Of a DNA stretch of 64,000 bases, positions 18,456-27,800 are shown piece after piece. Within the stretch, counting starts at the first letter, position 1. Every line of letters begins with the position of its first letter. Both the position numbers and the translations under genes were made by a program. Origin of the DNA: Paenibacillus humicola. GTDB taxonomy: Bacteria; Bacillota; Bacilli; Paenibacillales; Paenibacillaceae. Below the pieces are notes generated by a model. The model ran no database searches. It saw only the letters and a program-made list of their open reading frames with translations, and was not told the origin of the DNA. The stretch covers positions 15,001-79,000 of the forward strand of contig NZ_JAQGPL010000001.1 of NCBI RefSeq assembly GCF_028826105.1, given 5' to 3'.

Positions 18456-19310
18456 ATGAAAGTATACGAAAAAGCGCCGGCAAAAATCAATCTCCTGCTC
18501 GACGTTTTGCGCAAACGCGAAGACGGGTTCCATGAGGTCGAAATGGTGATGACGATGGTCGATCTGGCCGACCGTCTGGAAATGGAAGAGCTTCCGCGGG
18601 ACACCATTATTATTTCAAGCCAGGCCGGATATATTCCGCTCGACGAGAAAAACCTCGCCTTTCAGGCGGCCAAGCTGATCAAGGAGCGGTGCGACGTCCG
18701 CAAAGGCGTCTACATCCATCTGGACAAAAATATCCCGGTCGCGGCCGGTCTGGCCGGCGGCAGCAGCGACGCGGCCGCTACGCTCCGCGGATTGAACCGG
18801 CTCTGGGGTCTCGATATTTCCGAGGACGAGCTGTGTCGGCTCGGCGCGGAGCTCGGCTCGGACGTCCCATACTGCGTGACCGGCGGGACGGCCATTGCGC
18901 GCGGGCGCGGCGAGAAGCTGGAGCGGATCGCAAGTCCGCCGCAGTGCTGGGTCGTGCTCGCTAAACCGCCGATCAACGTCTCGACGGCGGACGTATACGG
19001 CAAGCTCCGGGCGTCGGAGCTGAAGCGCCATCCGTCCCTCTCCGGCATGCGGGCTGCGATTGAGGAAGGTTCGTTTTCCGGCATTTGCAGCCATCTCGGC
19101 AATGTGCTCGAGTCGGTCACGCTGCCGATGTATCCGGAAGTGATGCAGCTGAAGGACATTATGCGCCGGCTCGGCGCGGACGGGGTGCTGATGTCCGGCA
19201 GCGGGCCTACCGTTTTCGGGCTTGTGGGCAAGGAAGCGAAGGTGTCCCGCATTTATAACGGGCTCCGCGGTTTTTGCAAGGAAGTGTATGTGGTAAGAAT
19301 GCTGACATGA
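18456..19310 (+). CDS. ispE: 4-diphosphocytidyl-2-C-methyl-D-erythritol kinase
   Basis: IspE is the ATP-dependent kinase of the MEP isoprenoid pathway. The 284-residue GHMP kinase has KAPAKINL near the N-terminus (Lys10), the ATP-binding [14 protein letters not shown] at 94-107, the catalytic GSDVPY near 137 and GSGPTVFG near the C-terminus. The ATG has GGGTGAGAG upstream. An extended -10 element (TGTTAAAAT at 18401-18409) lies just after the sspF terminator and may drive it. purR follows with its own promoter. Confidence 0.95.
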   Translation: MKVYEKAPAKINLLLDVLRKREDGFHEVEMVMTMVDLADRLEMEELPRDTIIISSQAGYIPLDEKNLAFQAAKLIKERCDVRKGVYIHLDKNIPVAAGLAGGSSDAAATLRGLNRLWGLDISEDELCRLGAELGSDVPYCVTGGTAIARGRGEKLERIASPPQCWVVLAKPPINVSTADVYGKLRASELKRHPSLSGMRAAIEEGSFSGICSHLGNVLESVTLPMYPEVMQLKDIMRRLGADGVLMSGSGPTVFGLVGKEAKVSRIYNGLRGFCKEVYVVRMLT

Positions 19311-19324
19311 AATGAACCTTCTTC

Positions 19325-19375
19325 TTGATTAAATCCGTATAAAAATGATATATTGTCAATATAATATTCGGATTT
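19325..19375 (+). promoter_or_regulatory. purR promoter with inverted PurBoxes
   Basis: TTGATT at 19325-19330 and TATATT at 19349-19354 form a sigma-A promoter with an 18-bp spacer. A PurBox-like AAATCCGTATAAA at 19331-19343 (plus) and AAATCCGAATATT at 19375-19363 (minus) face each other across the promoter, matching AWWWCCGAACWWT at most positions. This fits PurR autoregulation. Confidence 0.7.
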
Positions 19376-19393
19376 AAGCGGGGGGAGTATGCC

Positions 19394-20221
19394 TTGAAGA
19401 AGTTGAAACGCAGCGCCAGGTTAGTCGAAATGACGCAGTACCTGTTAAACCGCCCCCATACGTTAATTTCGCTCACAGCTTTCGCAGACCGATATCAATC
19501 CGCCAAGTCGTCCATCAGCGAAGATCTCGCCATCATCAAAGAAGTGTTCGAGGAGGAAGGGATCGGCGAGCTGCATACGCTGGCAGGCGCGGCAGGCGGA
19601 GTCAAATATACGCCGAAAATGAATCGTTCGGAGGCATTGACGATCATCCATCACGTATGCCGCCAGTTGGAGCAGCCGGAGCGGGTGCTGCCCGGCGGCT
19701 ATTTGTATATGACCGACATGCTCGGCCAGCCGACCCTGCTGTCCGATGTCGGCCGCATGTTCGCGACGGCGTTTGCAGGCGCGGAGATCGACGTCATCAT
19801 GACGGTGGAAACGAAAGGCATTCCGCTGGCCTATGCGACCGCCGCCTGTATGAACCTGCCGGTCGTTATCGTCCGCCGCGACAACAAAGTGACGGAAGGC
19901 TCGGCGGTCAGCATCAATTACGTATCGGGCTCGAACAAGCGCATTCAGACGATGTCCCTGGCGCGCCGCGCGCTCAAAGAGCAGTCGCGCGTGCTCATTA
20001 TCGACGATTTCATGAAAGCGGGCGGCACCGTACAGGGCATGATGGATTTGCTGCACGAATTTAACGCCATGGTGGCGGGCGTCGGCGTATTCGTCGAGTC
20101 GGGCGAGCTCGGCACGGAGGAGCGGCTGCTGGAAGATTACGTTTCGCTCGCCAAGCTGACGGCCGTCGATCTGAAGACGAAGCATACGACCGTCGTGCCC
20201 GGCAATTTTTTCGAGGCTTGA
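19394..20221 (+). CDS. purR: Purine operon repressor PurR
   Basis: PurR represses purine synthesis genes and is relieved by PRPP. The 275-residue protein has an N-terminal winged helix (about 1-75, with LKRSARLVEMTQYLL) and a phosphoribosyltransferase-like domain with the PRPP motif VLIIDDFMKAGGT at about 200-212. The start is TTG after a GGGGGAG ribosome-binding site. PurBox-like inverted repeats lie over its own promoter. ridA (yabJ) follows, as in B. subtilis. Confidence 0.95.
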   Translation: MKKLKRSARLVEMTQYLLNRPHTLISLTAFADRYQSAKSSISEDLAIIKEVFEEEGIGELHTLAGAAGGVKYTPKMNRSEALTIIHHVCRQLEQPERVLPGGYLYMTDMLGQPTLLSDVGRMFATAFAGAEIDVIMTVETKGIPLAYATAACMNLPVVIVRRDNKVTEGSAVSINYVSGSNKRIQTMSLARRALKEQSRVLIIDDFMKAGGTVQGMMDLLHEFNAMVAGVGVFVESGELGTEERLLEDYVSLAKLTAVDLKTKHTTVVPGNFFEA

Positions 20222-20305
20222 TGACCGGTTCATTTATTGAGGCTGCAGGGAGGCTCCTGTCAGGCCTGCAAGCTCGCCTATCACAACTTGAAGGAGAATG
20301 GAACG

Positions 20306-20689
20306 ATGAAACAACAACCGCAAACGATTTCTACAACGAAGGCGCCGGCTGCGATCGGCCCGTATTCCCAAGCCGTTAAGCTGGGCAATCTGCTGTTTAC
20401 GTCCGGACAAATTCCGCTGACTGTAAGCGGCGAGTTGATCGAAGGCGGAATCGAGGAGCAGACGCATCAGGTTTTCCGCAACTTGGAAGCCGTTTTGGCG
20501 GAGGCGGGCGCGACGTTCGCCGATGTCGTGAAGGCGACCGTATTCATTAAAGACATGAATCAGTTCGGTGCGGTCAACACCATTTACGCTTCTTATTTCG
20601 GCGACCATAAGCCGGCACGTTCCACCGTCGAAGTGGCGCGCCTGCCGAAGGACGTTCTTGTCGAAATTGAACTGATTGTCTCGATATAA
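20306..20689 (+). CDS. ridA: RidA family enamine/imine deaminase (YabJ)
   Basis: RidA hydrolyses reactive enamine/imine intermediates such as 2-aminoacrylate. The 127-residue protein shows the family motifs [34 protein letters not shown] and [15 protein letters not shown], including the Arg used in catalysis. The ATG at 20306 has AAGGAGA 8 nt upstream. It follows purR by 84 nt and is probably cotranscribed. In B. subtilis yabJ is needed for normal purine repression. Confidence 0.93.
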   Translation: MKQQPQTISTTKAPAAIGPYSQAVKLGNLLFTSGQIPLTVSGELIEGGIEEQTHQVFRNLEAVLAEAGATFADVVKATVFIKDMNQFGAVNTIYASYFGDHKPARSTVEVARLPKDVLVEIELIVSI

Positions 20690-20760
20690 GTCGAATCGCA
20701 TCGAATAACTTTTGTTGGAAAAAAATAATTTAAAAGTCAGCATTAATTTTCCAAAATCAT

Positions 20761-20787
20761 GAAGGATTTTGCACGGATGTGTGGAAT
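20761..20787 (+). promoter_or_regulatory. Sigma-H promoter of spoVG
   Basis: GAAGGATTT at 20761-20769 and GTGGAAT at 20781-20787 with an 11-bp spacer match the sigma-H consensus RnAGGAwWW-N11-12-RnnGAAT fully. The AT-rich stretch at 20708-20760 just upstream corresponds to the place where AbrB binds in B. subtilis. Confidence 0.88.
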
Positions 20788-20827
20788 TATACACCAAGTC
20801 TTCGATAGGCAAAGGTGGTGAACACAA

Positions 20828-21112
20828 GTGCAAATTACCGATGTCAGACTCCGCCGTGTAAATTCCGAAGGGCGCATGAAAGCGATCGCTTCCATCACCA
20901 TTGACAATGAATTTGTCGTTCACGATATTCGTGTAATCGACGGCAACAATGGGATGTTCGTGGCCATGCCGAGCAAGCGGACTCCGGATGGAGAATTCCG
21001 CGATATCGCTCATCCGATTTCTTCGACAACCCGTGAGAAGATCCAGGCTGCCGTACTCGCTGAGTACGAACGTGCGGCGACGGAGGAAGAAGTTATTGAA
21101 GAAGGAGCGTAA
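20828..21112 (+). CDS. spoVG: Septation and sporulation regulator SpoVG
   Basis: SpoVG is a small nucleic-acid-binding regulator affecting asymmetric division, the cortex and, in other Firmicutes, virulence genes. The 94-residue protein begins [20 protein letters not shown] and has [22 protein letters not shown], both diagnostic. The start is GTG with AAAGGTGGTG upstream. A full-consensus sigma-H promoter and an AT-rich AbrB-type region precede it, and a terminator follows. Confidence 0.97.
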   Translation: MQITDVRLRRVNSEGRMKAIASITIDNEFVVHDIRVIDGNNGMFVAMPSKRTPDGEFRDIAHPISSTTREKIQAAVLAEYERAATEEEVIEEGA

Positions 21113-21173
21113 TGACGTAATGGATGGACGTCCAACAACCGGAATGTAACCGATTTCCGGGTTGTGGAAGATG

Positions 21174-21203
21174 AAGAGAGCCGGCAAGGCTCTCTTTTCT
21201 TTT
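21174..21203 (+). terminator. Terminator after spoVG
   Basis: A perfect 9-bp stem AAGAGAGCC / GGCTCTCTT with a 5-nt loop is followed by TTCTTTT. Confidence 0.9.
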
Positions 21204-21267
21204 ACCCCGTTATACGCTATATTCAGGTAAGACTTAACGAAGATTGCGCTTGGGCCAGGAGGGACTT

Positions 21268-22674
21268 ATGGTGAACGTGATGGCAATTATACTCGCGGCC
21301 GGACAAGGCAAGCGGATGAAATCGAAATTATACAAAGTGCTCCATCCGGTTTGCGGCAGGCCGATGGTCGGCCATGTGCTGCAGACGGTGAAGGAGGCGG
21401 ACTGCCGGCGTACGGTCGTCGTTGTCGGCCACGGCGCCGAGGCGGTGCAGGCTTACGTCGGAGGCGATGCGGAATTTGTTCTTCAGGAGCAGCAGCTCGG
21501 TACCGGACATGCGGTGCTGCAGGCGCAGCCGCTGCTTGGCGAAGAAGAAGGGACAACCGTTATTTTGTACGGGGATACGCCGCTCGTGACGGCGAATACG
21601 ATCAAGGATCTGCTGGCGAAGCACGAAGCCGCCGGCGCGGCGGCGACGGTGCTGACGGCCGTCGTGCCGAACCCGCAGGGGCTCGGCCGGATCATTCGCG
21701 GCGAAGACGGCCGCGTGCTGCGGATCGTCGAGCAGAAGGACTGTACGCCGGAGCAGGCGGCCGTTACGGAAATTAACACCGGCATGTACTGCTTTGACAA
21801 CCGGAAGCTGTTCGCAGCCTTGTCCAAGGTAACGAATCACAATGCGCAGGGCGAATATTATTTGACGGACGTCCTGGAAATTTTGCACAGTTTGGGCGAA
21901 ACGGTGGAGGCGCACATCGCCGATGATTATGCCGAAGGCGTCGGCGTCAACGACCGGGTCGGGCTGGCCGAAGCGGAGCAGCTGATGCGCGCCCGCATCG
22001 TGCGCCGCCATCAGCTGAACGGGGTTACGGTAATCGACCCGGCCTCCACTTATATTGAAGCGGACGTGATAATCGGTCCGGATTCGGTGATTTATCCCGG
22101 CACGACGCTGCGCGGCGCGACGACGATCGGCGAAGACTGCACGATCGGTCCGAATGCGGACATTTCCGGTTCGGCGATCGGCAGCGGCGTTACCGTCAAG
22201 CATTCGGTCGCGGACGGAGCGGTTATCGGAGATCAGACCTCGGTCGGTCCATACGCCTACCTGCGCCCCGGAACAAAGATCGGACGGGACTGCAAGGTCG
22301 GCGATTTCGTCGAAATCAAAAACGCCAGCCTCGGCGACGGTTCCAAAGTGTCCCACCTCAGCTATGTCGGCGACGCGGTCGTCGGCAAGGACGTCAATAT
22401 CGGCTGCGGTGCGATTACGGCCAACTACGACGGCTTTAACAAATCGCTGACGGAAATTGGGGATCGCGCGTTTATCGGAAGCAACGTAAACTTGATCGCA
22501 CCGGTAAAAATCGGCGACGGGGCCTATGTCGTGGCCGGCTCTACGATTACGCACGACGTTCCGTCCGGCGATCTGGCGATCGCGCGCGAACGCCAAACGA
22601 ACAAGGAAGGCTACGCGGATAAAATCCGCGCCCGGGCCAAAGCGAAGAAGGAAAACGCGAAGCCGGGAATCTGA
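21268..22674 (+). CDS. glmU: Bifunctional UDP-GlcNAc pyrophosphorylase / glucosamine-1-phosphate acetyltransferase
   Basis: GlmU makes UDP-GlcNAc, the precursor of peptidoglycan. The 468-residue protein has an N-terminal uridyltransferase domain (about 1-235, with LAAGQGKRMKSK, GTGHAV and YGDTPL) and a C-terminal left-handed beta-helix acetyltransferase (about 255-450, with ANYDGFNK and GSNVNLIAPV). The ATG at 21268 follows AGGAGGG by 4 nt; a GTG at 21271 with better spacing is equally possible. In B. subtilis prs comes next, but here the next gene is ctc and prs is not in the window. Confidence 0.95.
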   Translation: MVNVMAIILAAGQGKRMKSKLYKVLHPVCGRPMVGHVLQTVKEADCRRTVVVVGHGAEAVQAYVGGDAEFVLQEQQLGTGHAVLQAQPLLGEEEGTTVILYGDTPLVTANTIKDLLAKHEAAGAAATVLTAVVPNPQGLGRIIRGEDGRVLRIVEQKDCTPEQAAVTEINTGMYCFDNRKLFAALSKVTNHNAQGEYYLTDVLEILHSLGETVEAHIADDYAEGVGVNDRVGLAEAEQLMRARIVRRHQLNGVTVIDPASTYIEADVIIGPDSVIYPGTTLRGATTIGEDCTIGPNADISGSAIGSGVTVKHSVADGAVIGDQTSVGPYAYLRPGTKIGRDCKVGDFVEIKNASLGDGSKVSHLSYVGDAVVGKDVNIGCGAITANYDGFNKSLTEIGDRAFIGSNVNLIAPVKIGDGAYVVAGSTITHDVPSGDLAIARERQTNKEGYADKIRARAKAKKENAKPGI

Positions 22675-22714
22675 CGTGCAGCGCGCGAGGAGCTTGGGGA
22701 ACGGAACGGAATTC

Positions 22715-22740
22715 GTTTAAGGTCGCGGCGGAATGGGTAT
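22715..22740 (+). promoter_or_regulatory. Sigma-B-type promoter of ctc
   Basis: GTTTAA at 22715-22720 and GGGTAT at 22735-22740 with a 14-bp spacer match the B. subtilis sigma-B consensus exactly. B. subtilis ctc is a classical sigma-B target. Confidence 0.75.
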
Positions 22741-22778
22741 GAATATATGGAAATCTATTTGTCCAAGGAGGATTCCAT

Positions 22779-23423
22779 ATGGCCATATCTTTCAAAGCGC
22801 AAAGCCGCACCGTCGGTTCACGCAGCGAACTGAACCGAATGAGGCGCGAAGGCGTCGTACCCGGCGTCATCTACGGCAAAAAGCTGGATGAGCCGATTGC
22901 GGTCGGCGTGAGCGAGAAAGAGCTGCTCGCCCTGCTGCGGACGCATCCGCATGCGCTAATCGAGCTGGATGTGCCGGGCTCCGGCAAGCAGCCGGTTATG
23001 ATGACGGAAGTTCAACGGGATTCGCTGACGCGAAACGTGCTTCATATCGATTTTCACCAAGTGAATATGAACGAAGCGGTCAGGACGCCGGTCCGGCTCG
23101 ACTTCGTCGGAGATTCCAGAGGCGTCAGGGAAGGCGGTATCCTGCAGCCGATGCTGACCGAAATCGAGATCAGCTGCCTGCCGAATCAAATTCCGGAGGC
23201 GATCGAGGCCGACGTCTCGGGGCTGGGAATCGGCGAGAATCTGCTTGTAAGCGATTTGAAGCTCCCGGAGGGCGTCACGACTCGGCTCGATGCCGACCAG
23301 GTGGTCGTCACGGTCCTCGTGCCGCAGAAGGATTTGACGGCGGAGGAAGCGGAGAACGCGGCGGTCGAGGAAGCGGAGCACGACCAGCGGGCGAAGGAAG
23401 CGGATGCGGTGCAGGCGGAATAA
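22779..23423 (+). CDS. ctc: 50S ribosomal protein L25 / general stress protein Ctc
   Basis: Ctc is the L25/TL5 family 5S rRNA-binding protein, induced by stress in Bacillus. The 214-residue protein has the L25 domain (about 1-90: RTVGSRSELNRMRREGVVPG, VIYG) and the C-terminal beta domain (about 95-185), plus an acidic tail rich in Glu and Ala. The ATG follows AAGGAGG. A perfect sigma-B-type promoter lies 38 bp upstream and a strong terminator follows. Confidence 0.94.
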   Translation: MAISFKAQSRTVGSRSELNRMRREGVVPGVIYGKKLDEPIAVGVSEKELLALLRTHPHALIELDVPGSGKQPVMMTEVQRDSLTRNVLHIDFHQVNMNEAVRTPVRLDFVGDSRGVREGGILQPMLTEIEISCLPNQIPEAIEADVSGLGIGENLLVSDLKLPEGVTTRLDADQVVVTVLVPQKDLTAEEAENAAVEEAEHDQRAKEADAVQAE

Positions 23424-23431
23424 GCATGTCG

Positions 23432-23464
23432 AAAAGGGCTGCGTGTTAACGCAGCCCTTTTTAT
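23432..23464 (+). terminator. Terminator after ctc
   Basis: A 13-bp stem AAAAGGGCTGCGT / ACGCAGCCCTTTT with a 4-nt loop runs into a T tract. It also lies close to the 3' end of the convergent small gene on the minus strand. Confidence 0.9.
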
Positions 23465-23494
23465 ATGGGGTTGCCATTTTGCAGACGATCGAAT

Positions 23495-23695
23495 TTAATA
23501 CCCCGGACGGGAAACGAAGGTAAACTGCTTCCGGTTGTAGAACACATTGTTAACCTTAATGTAGGAGGGGCTGTACTGCTCGATGTAGCCGATGTCGCTG
23601 TGCTCTTTGCCCCAATAAATTTGGACGGGAACCTGATGGTCGTGATGATCCTTGAAATGCAGGTCTTCGAAAATCATTTGTCCGTTCAAATACAT
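23495..23695 (-). CDS. Small protein of unknown function
   Basis: This 66-residue protein is not one I recognise. It starts MYLNGQMIFEDLHFKDHHDH and is rich in aromatic residues and His, with VPVQIYWGKEHSDIGYIEQY in the middle. AAAGGAG lies 8 nt before the ATG on the minus strand. A longer in-frame start exists at 23818 but adds Cys- and Ser-rich residues without a ribosome-binding site. The gene is convergent with ctc and divergent from pth. The good ribosome-binding site and protein-like composition support it as real. Confidence 0.65.
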   Translation of the reverse strand: MYLNGQMIFEDLHFKDHHDHQVPVQIYWGKEHSDIGYIEQYSPSYIKVNNVFYNRKQFTFVSRPGY

Positions 23696-23838
23696 TGAAG
23701 ACGCTCCTTTAATATAGAATAGGTTCGGCTTTTCGTTTGCCGTCTCTATACATATGACACTTGGCGGCGATCTTTCGTTGCATCTAATTACAAAAATATT
23801 ACAAACTAAGTTTACCAACGTTTGGGAGTGAATTTCAA

Positions 23839-24399
23839 ATGAAATGGATTGTCGGACTCGGCAACCCCGGCACCACGTATCAAAACACCCGGCACAATGT
23901 CGGCTTCATGGCCGTAGATGCTTTTGCGAAGCGTCACAGCATCAGCGTCACCCAAAACAAGTGCAAGGCGCTGCTTGGCGAAGGCCATGTCGGCGGCACG
24001 AAGGTCGCGCTGCTGAAGCCGATGACGTATATGAATCTATCGGGCGAAACGGTTCGCGGCTACCTGGATTATTTTAAAGCCGATCTGGCCGACCTGATTG
24101 TCGTGTACGACGATCTGGATACGGAAATCGGCAAAATCCGGCTGCGCTACCAAGGCGGTCCCGGCGGGCACAATGGCATCAAGTCGATCATTCAGCATAC
24201 CGGCACGCAGCAGTTCAACCGGATCCGGATGGGGATCTCGAGACCCGCGCCCGGCGTCAACATCGCCGATTACGTGCTGTCGAATTTTCCGAAGGCCGAA
24301 GCGGACCGCGTAAGCGCAATGGTGGACGAGACGTGCGACGCGCTCGAGTTCGCGCTGACTCATCCTTTCGACCAGACGATGGCCAAATATAACCGTTAG
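23839..24399 (+). CDS. pth: Peptidyl-tRNA hydrolase
   Basis: Pth (SpoVC in B. subtilis) releases peptides from peptidyl-tRNA lost during translation. The 186-residue protein has VGLGNPGTTYQNTRHNVGFM with the catalytic His (near residue 20), KPMTYMNLSGE, VYDDLDTEIGKIRLR and GGHNGIKSII. The length is normal. GGGAGTGAA precedes the ATG by about 7 nt. fin and mfd follow, as in B. subtilis. Confidence 0.96.
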   Translation: MKWIVGLGNPGTTYQNTRHNVGFMAVDAFAKRHSISVTQNKCKALLGEGHVGGTKVALLKPMTYMNLSGETVRGYLDYFKADLADLIVVYDDLDTEIGKIRLRYQGGPGGHNGIKSIIQHTGTQQFNRIRMGISRPAPGVNIADYVLSNFPKAEADRVSAMVDETCDALEFALTHPFDQTMAKYNR

Positions 24400-24453
24400 T
24401 TTGGGGCCGGTTGGGGCATACTGGGGGTATAACAAACCTTCAGGAGGCATAAT

Positions 24454-24684
24454 ATGGCTGTGAATTATATTTGCCGGCACTGCCGCACGGCGATTGGATC
24501 GATTGCGGACGCCGGCGTATCGGAAATGCAGCTCGGGTTCCATTTCTTGACCCCCGAAGAACGCAGCGATATAATAGCGTATAATCCAAATGGCGACGTC
24601 ACCGTGAAAGTGATTTGCGACTACTGCCGCGAAGCGCTGGAAGCGAATCCGGAGCTGTCGCTTGTCACCAATCCGCTGCAATGA
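24454..24684 (+). CDS. fin: Anti-sigma-F factor Fin
   Basis: Fin (YabK) inhibits sigma-F to help the forespore switch to sigma-G. The 76-residue protein has two CxxC knuckles (Cys7/Cys10 and Cys55/Cys58) around the GFHFLTPEERSDIIAY core diagnostic of the family. AGGAGG precedes the ATG by about 7 nt. A CATACTG element (24417-24423) upstream resembles a forespore -10, but no good -35 is seen. The gene sits between pth and mfd, as in B. subtilis. Confidence 0.93.
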   Translation: MAVNYICRHCRTAIGSIADAGVSEMQLGFHFLTPEERSDIIAYNPNGDVTVKVICDYCREALEANPELSLVTNPLQ

Positions 24685-24717
24685 GCGTATTCTAACATTC
24701 GCGAGATATCGCGGGGC

Positions 24718-24747
24718 GAGCCTTGGCGCATGGCCGAGGCTCCTTTG
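24718..24747 (+). terminator. Possible terminator after fin
   Basis: GAGCCTTGGC pairs imperfectly with GGCCGAGGCTC and is followed by CCTTTG. The T tract is poor. A palindrome CGCGAGATATCGCG lies just before it at 24700-24713. Confidence 0.35.
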
Positions 24748-24888
24748 CACGCGGCTCTATTAGATTTAGTTCGTTAATGGATGAAAGCGTTCGAACGCGT
24801 TTCACTTTCCACGGTTTAAATACGGACGATAGGTGCTTCTATCGTTGCTTGCAGGTTGCTTTCTTTTTCTGAAACGAGGTGCCTAGCG

Positions 24889-27800
24889 TTGAAAGCATTA
24901 CTAGAGGCTTATTCCGCGGATATGGACTTTCAATCGGTCGTGTCCGGAATCCGCAAAGGGATGAGGGAGCAGCTCGTATCAGGGCTTGCCGGCTCTTCGC
25001 GCCAGGTGATGCTGGCGGCCCTGAAGCGGGAGCTTGACCGGCCGGTGCTGGTCGTGACCCATAACATGTTTGCGGCGCAAAAAATATACGAGGATCTGGT
25101 TGAGTGTCTATCCTCGGACGAAGTGCTGATATACCCGGCCAATGAATTGGTGGCGGCGGAGGCGGCGATCTCAAGCCCGGAAACGCTCGCGCAGCGCATG
25201 GATGTCCTCATCCGGCTGTCGCAGGGCTTTCGCGGGATTATTGTCGTGCCTTTCTCCGGCGTGCGGCGCTATCTGCCGGTCAAAGAAGCGGTTGCGGCGG
25301 CCCGCTTCGAGCTGAAGGTCGGAGACGAGGCGCCGATGGAAGCGTTTTTGCGGCGCATGGTGGAGCTCGGTTACGTCCGGACCGACAGGGTGGAGACGAA
25401 AGGCGAAATGAGCGTGCGCGGCGGCATCGTCGACTTCTTTCCGCTGACGTCCCCTTATCCGTGCCGCGTCGAATGGTTCGACGACGAAATCGATTCCATC
25501 CGCACGTTCGATCCGGTCGAGCAGCGCTCCATCGACAAGCTGGAGCATTTTACGGTAACGCCGTGCCAGGAGCTGCTGGCGGATGCGCGGCGGATGGAGA
25601 ATGCCGCTCAGCATGCATCGGAGCTGCTCGAACAGCAGCTGCAGAAGATGTCCGACCGGACGGCCAAGGACCGGCTGCGGGCGGAAATCGGCGGCGAGCT
25701 CGACAAGCTGCGCGAGCACCAGTATTTTCCGGAAATCTATAAATATATTTCCTTGCTCTATCCCGAACGAGAGACGCTCCTCAGCTATATGCCCGAGGAT
25801 GCGCTGCTCGTTTACGACGAGCCGACGCGTCTCATCGAGACAAGCCGCCAGCTTGAGCGCGACGAGGCGGAGTGGGCGACGCATCTGCTCGCGGGCGGCA
25901 AGTCGCTGCCGGGCTTTGCGCTCGCGCGGTCGTCGGACGAAGTGCTCTACCATCGCCCGTTTCAAACGCTGTTCCTCTCGCTGTTCCTCCGGCAAATTCC
26001 GCATACCCAGCCGCAAAACATTTTGAACGTCGTCAGCCGCGCGATGCAAAATTTTCACGGCCAGATGAATGTGTTGAAGGCGGAGATGGAACGGTGGCAC
26101 AAGGCGGGCTCGAACGTCATCATGCTTGCGGGAAGCGCGGAGCGGATGGAGCGGATGCGCCGGGTGCTGCACGACTACGGCATCGAGATGCCGGTATTTG
26201 CGGAAGGCAACCTGCAGTCCGGCTTCGAGCTGCCCTCCATTCGCCTGATCGTCATCACCGAAGGCGAAATGTTCTCCCAGAAACAGCGCAAGGCGCGGCG
26301 GATGGACAAAAAAATTGACAATGCCGAGCGGATCAAAAGCTACACCGAGCTGAAGGTCGGCGACTACGTCGTGCACCAAAACCACGGCATCGGCAAATAC
26401 ATCGGCATCGGCACGCTCGAAATCGCCGGCATTCACAAGGACTACATTCATATTTTGTACGCGGGCGGCGACAAGCTGTCCGTGCCGATCGAGCAGATCG
26501 ACATGATCCAGAAATACGTCGGTTCCGAAGAAAAGGAACCGAAGGTTTACAAGCTCGGCGGCAGCGAATGGACTAGGGTGAAGAACAAGGTCCGTTCGTC
26601 CGTCCAGGATATCGCCGACGACCTGATCCGGCTCTACGCGGAGCGGCAGTCGACGACCGGCTTTGCGTTCGGCCAGGATACGCCTTATCAGCAGGAATTC
26701 GAGGCCATGTTCCCGTACGAGGAGACGCGCGATCAGCTCCGGGCGATCGATGAAATCAAGAAGGATATGCAGACGCCGCGGCCGATGGACCGGCTGCTGT
26801 GCGGAGACGTCGGCTACGGCAAAACGGAGGTTGCGGTGCGGGCGGCATTCAAGGCGGCCATCGAGGGCAAACAGGTGGCGGTGCTCGTGCCGACGACGAT
26901 TTTGGCCCAGCAGCATTACGAGACGTTCCGCGAGAGATTTTCGGGCTTCCCGTTCAATGTGCAGGTGCTGAGCCGGTTCCGCTCCAAGAAGGAGCAAAAC
27001 GAGACGATGAAGGGACTGAAGGGCGGCACCGTCGACGTCGTCATCGGAACGCACCGCTTGCTGTCGCAGGACGTCATTTTCAAGGATCTGGGCCTGCTCA
27101 TCGTCGATGAAGAGCAGCGGTTCGGCGTCTCCCACAAGGAGAAGCTGAAACGGCTCCGAACGAATGTGGACGTGCTGACGCTGACGGCCACGCCGATTCC
27201 GCGGACGCTTCATATGTCCATGCTTGGCGTGCGCGATTTGTCCGTCATCGAGACGCCGCCGGAGAACCGGTTTCCGGTGCAGACGTACGTCGTCGAGTAC
27301 AGCCCGTCGCTCGTGCGGGAATCGATCGAGCGGGAGCTGGCGCGCGGCGGGCAGGTGTATTACCTGTTCAACCGCGTCCAGGGCATCTATCAGATGGCCG
27401 AGCAGATTTCGGCGCTTGTGCCGGATGCCCGCGTTGCCGTCGGGCATGGGCAGATGTCCGAGCAGGAGCTGGAAAAGACGATTCTCGACTTCCTCGACGG
27501 AGAATCGGATGTACTGGTCAGCACGAGCATTATCGAGACCGGCGTCGATATTCCGAACGTCAACACGCTGATCGTTCACGACGCCGATAAAATGGGGCTT
27601 GCGCAGCTGTATCAGCTGCGCGGCCGCGTCGGCCGTTCCAACCGGATCGCCTATGCCTATTTCACCTACCAGCGAGATAAGGTGCTCACCGAGGTGGCGG
27701 AGAAACGGCTGCAGTCGATCAAGGAATTTACCGAGCTCGGATCCGGCTTCAAAATCGCCATGCGCGACCTGGCCATCCGCGGCGCGGGCAATCTGCTCGG

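Noticed and set aside
21328..22596. 422-codon minus-strand frame
   Set aside because: Antisense shadow of glmU without motifs or a ribosome-binding site.
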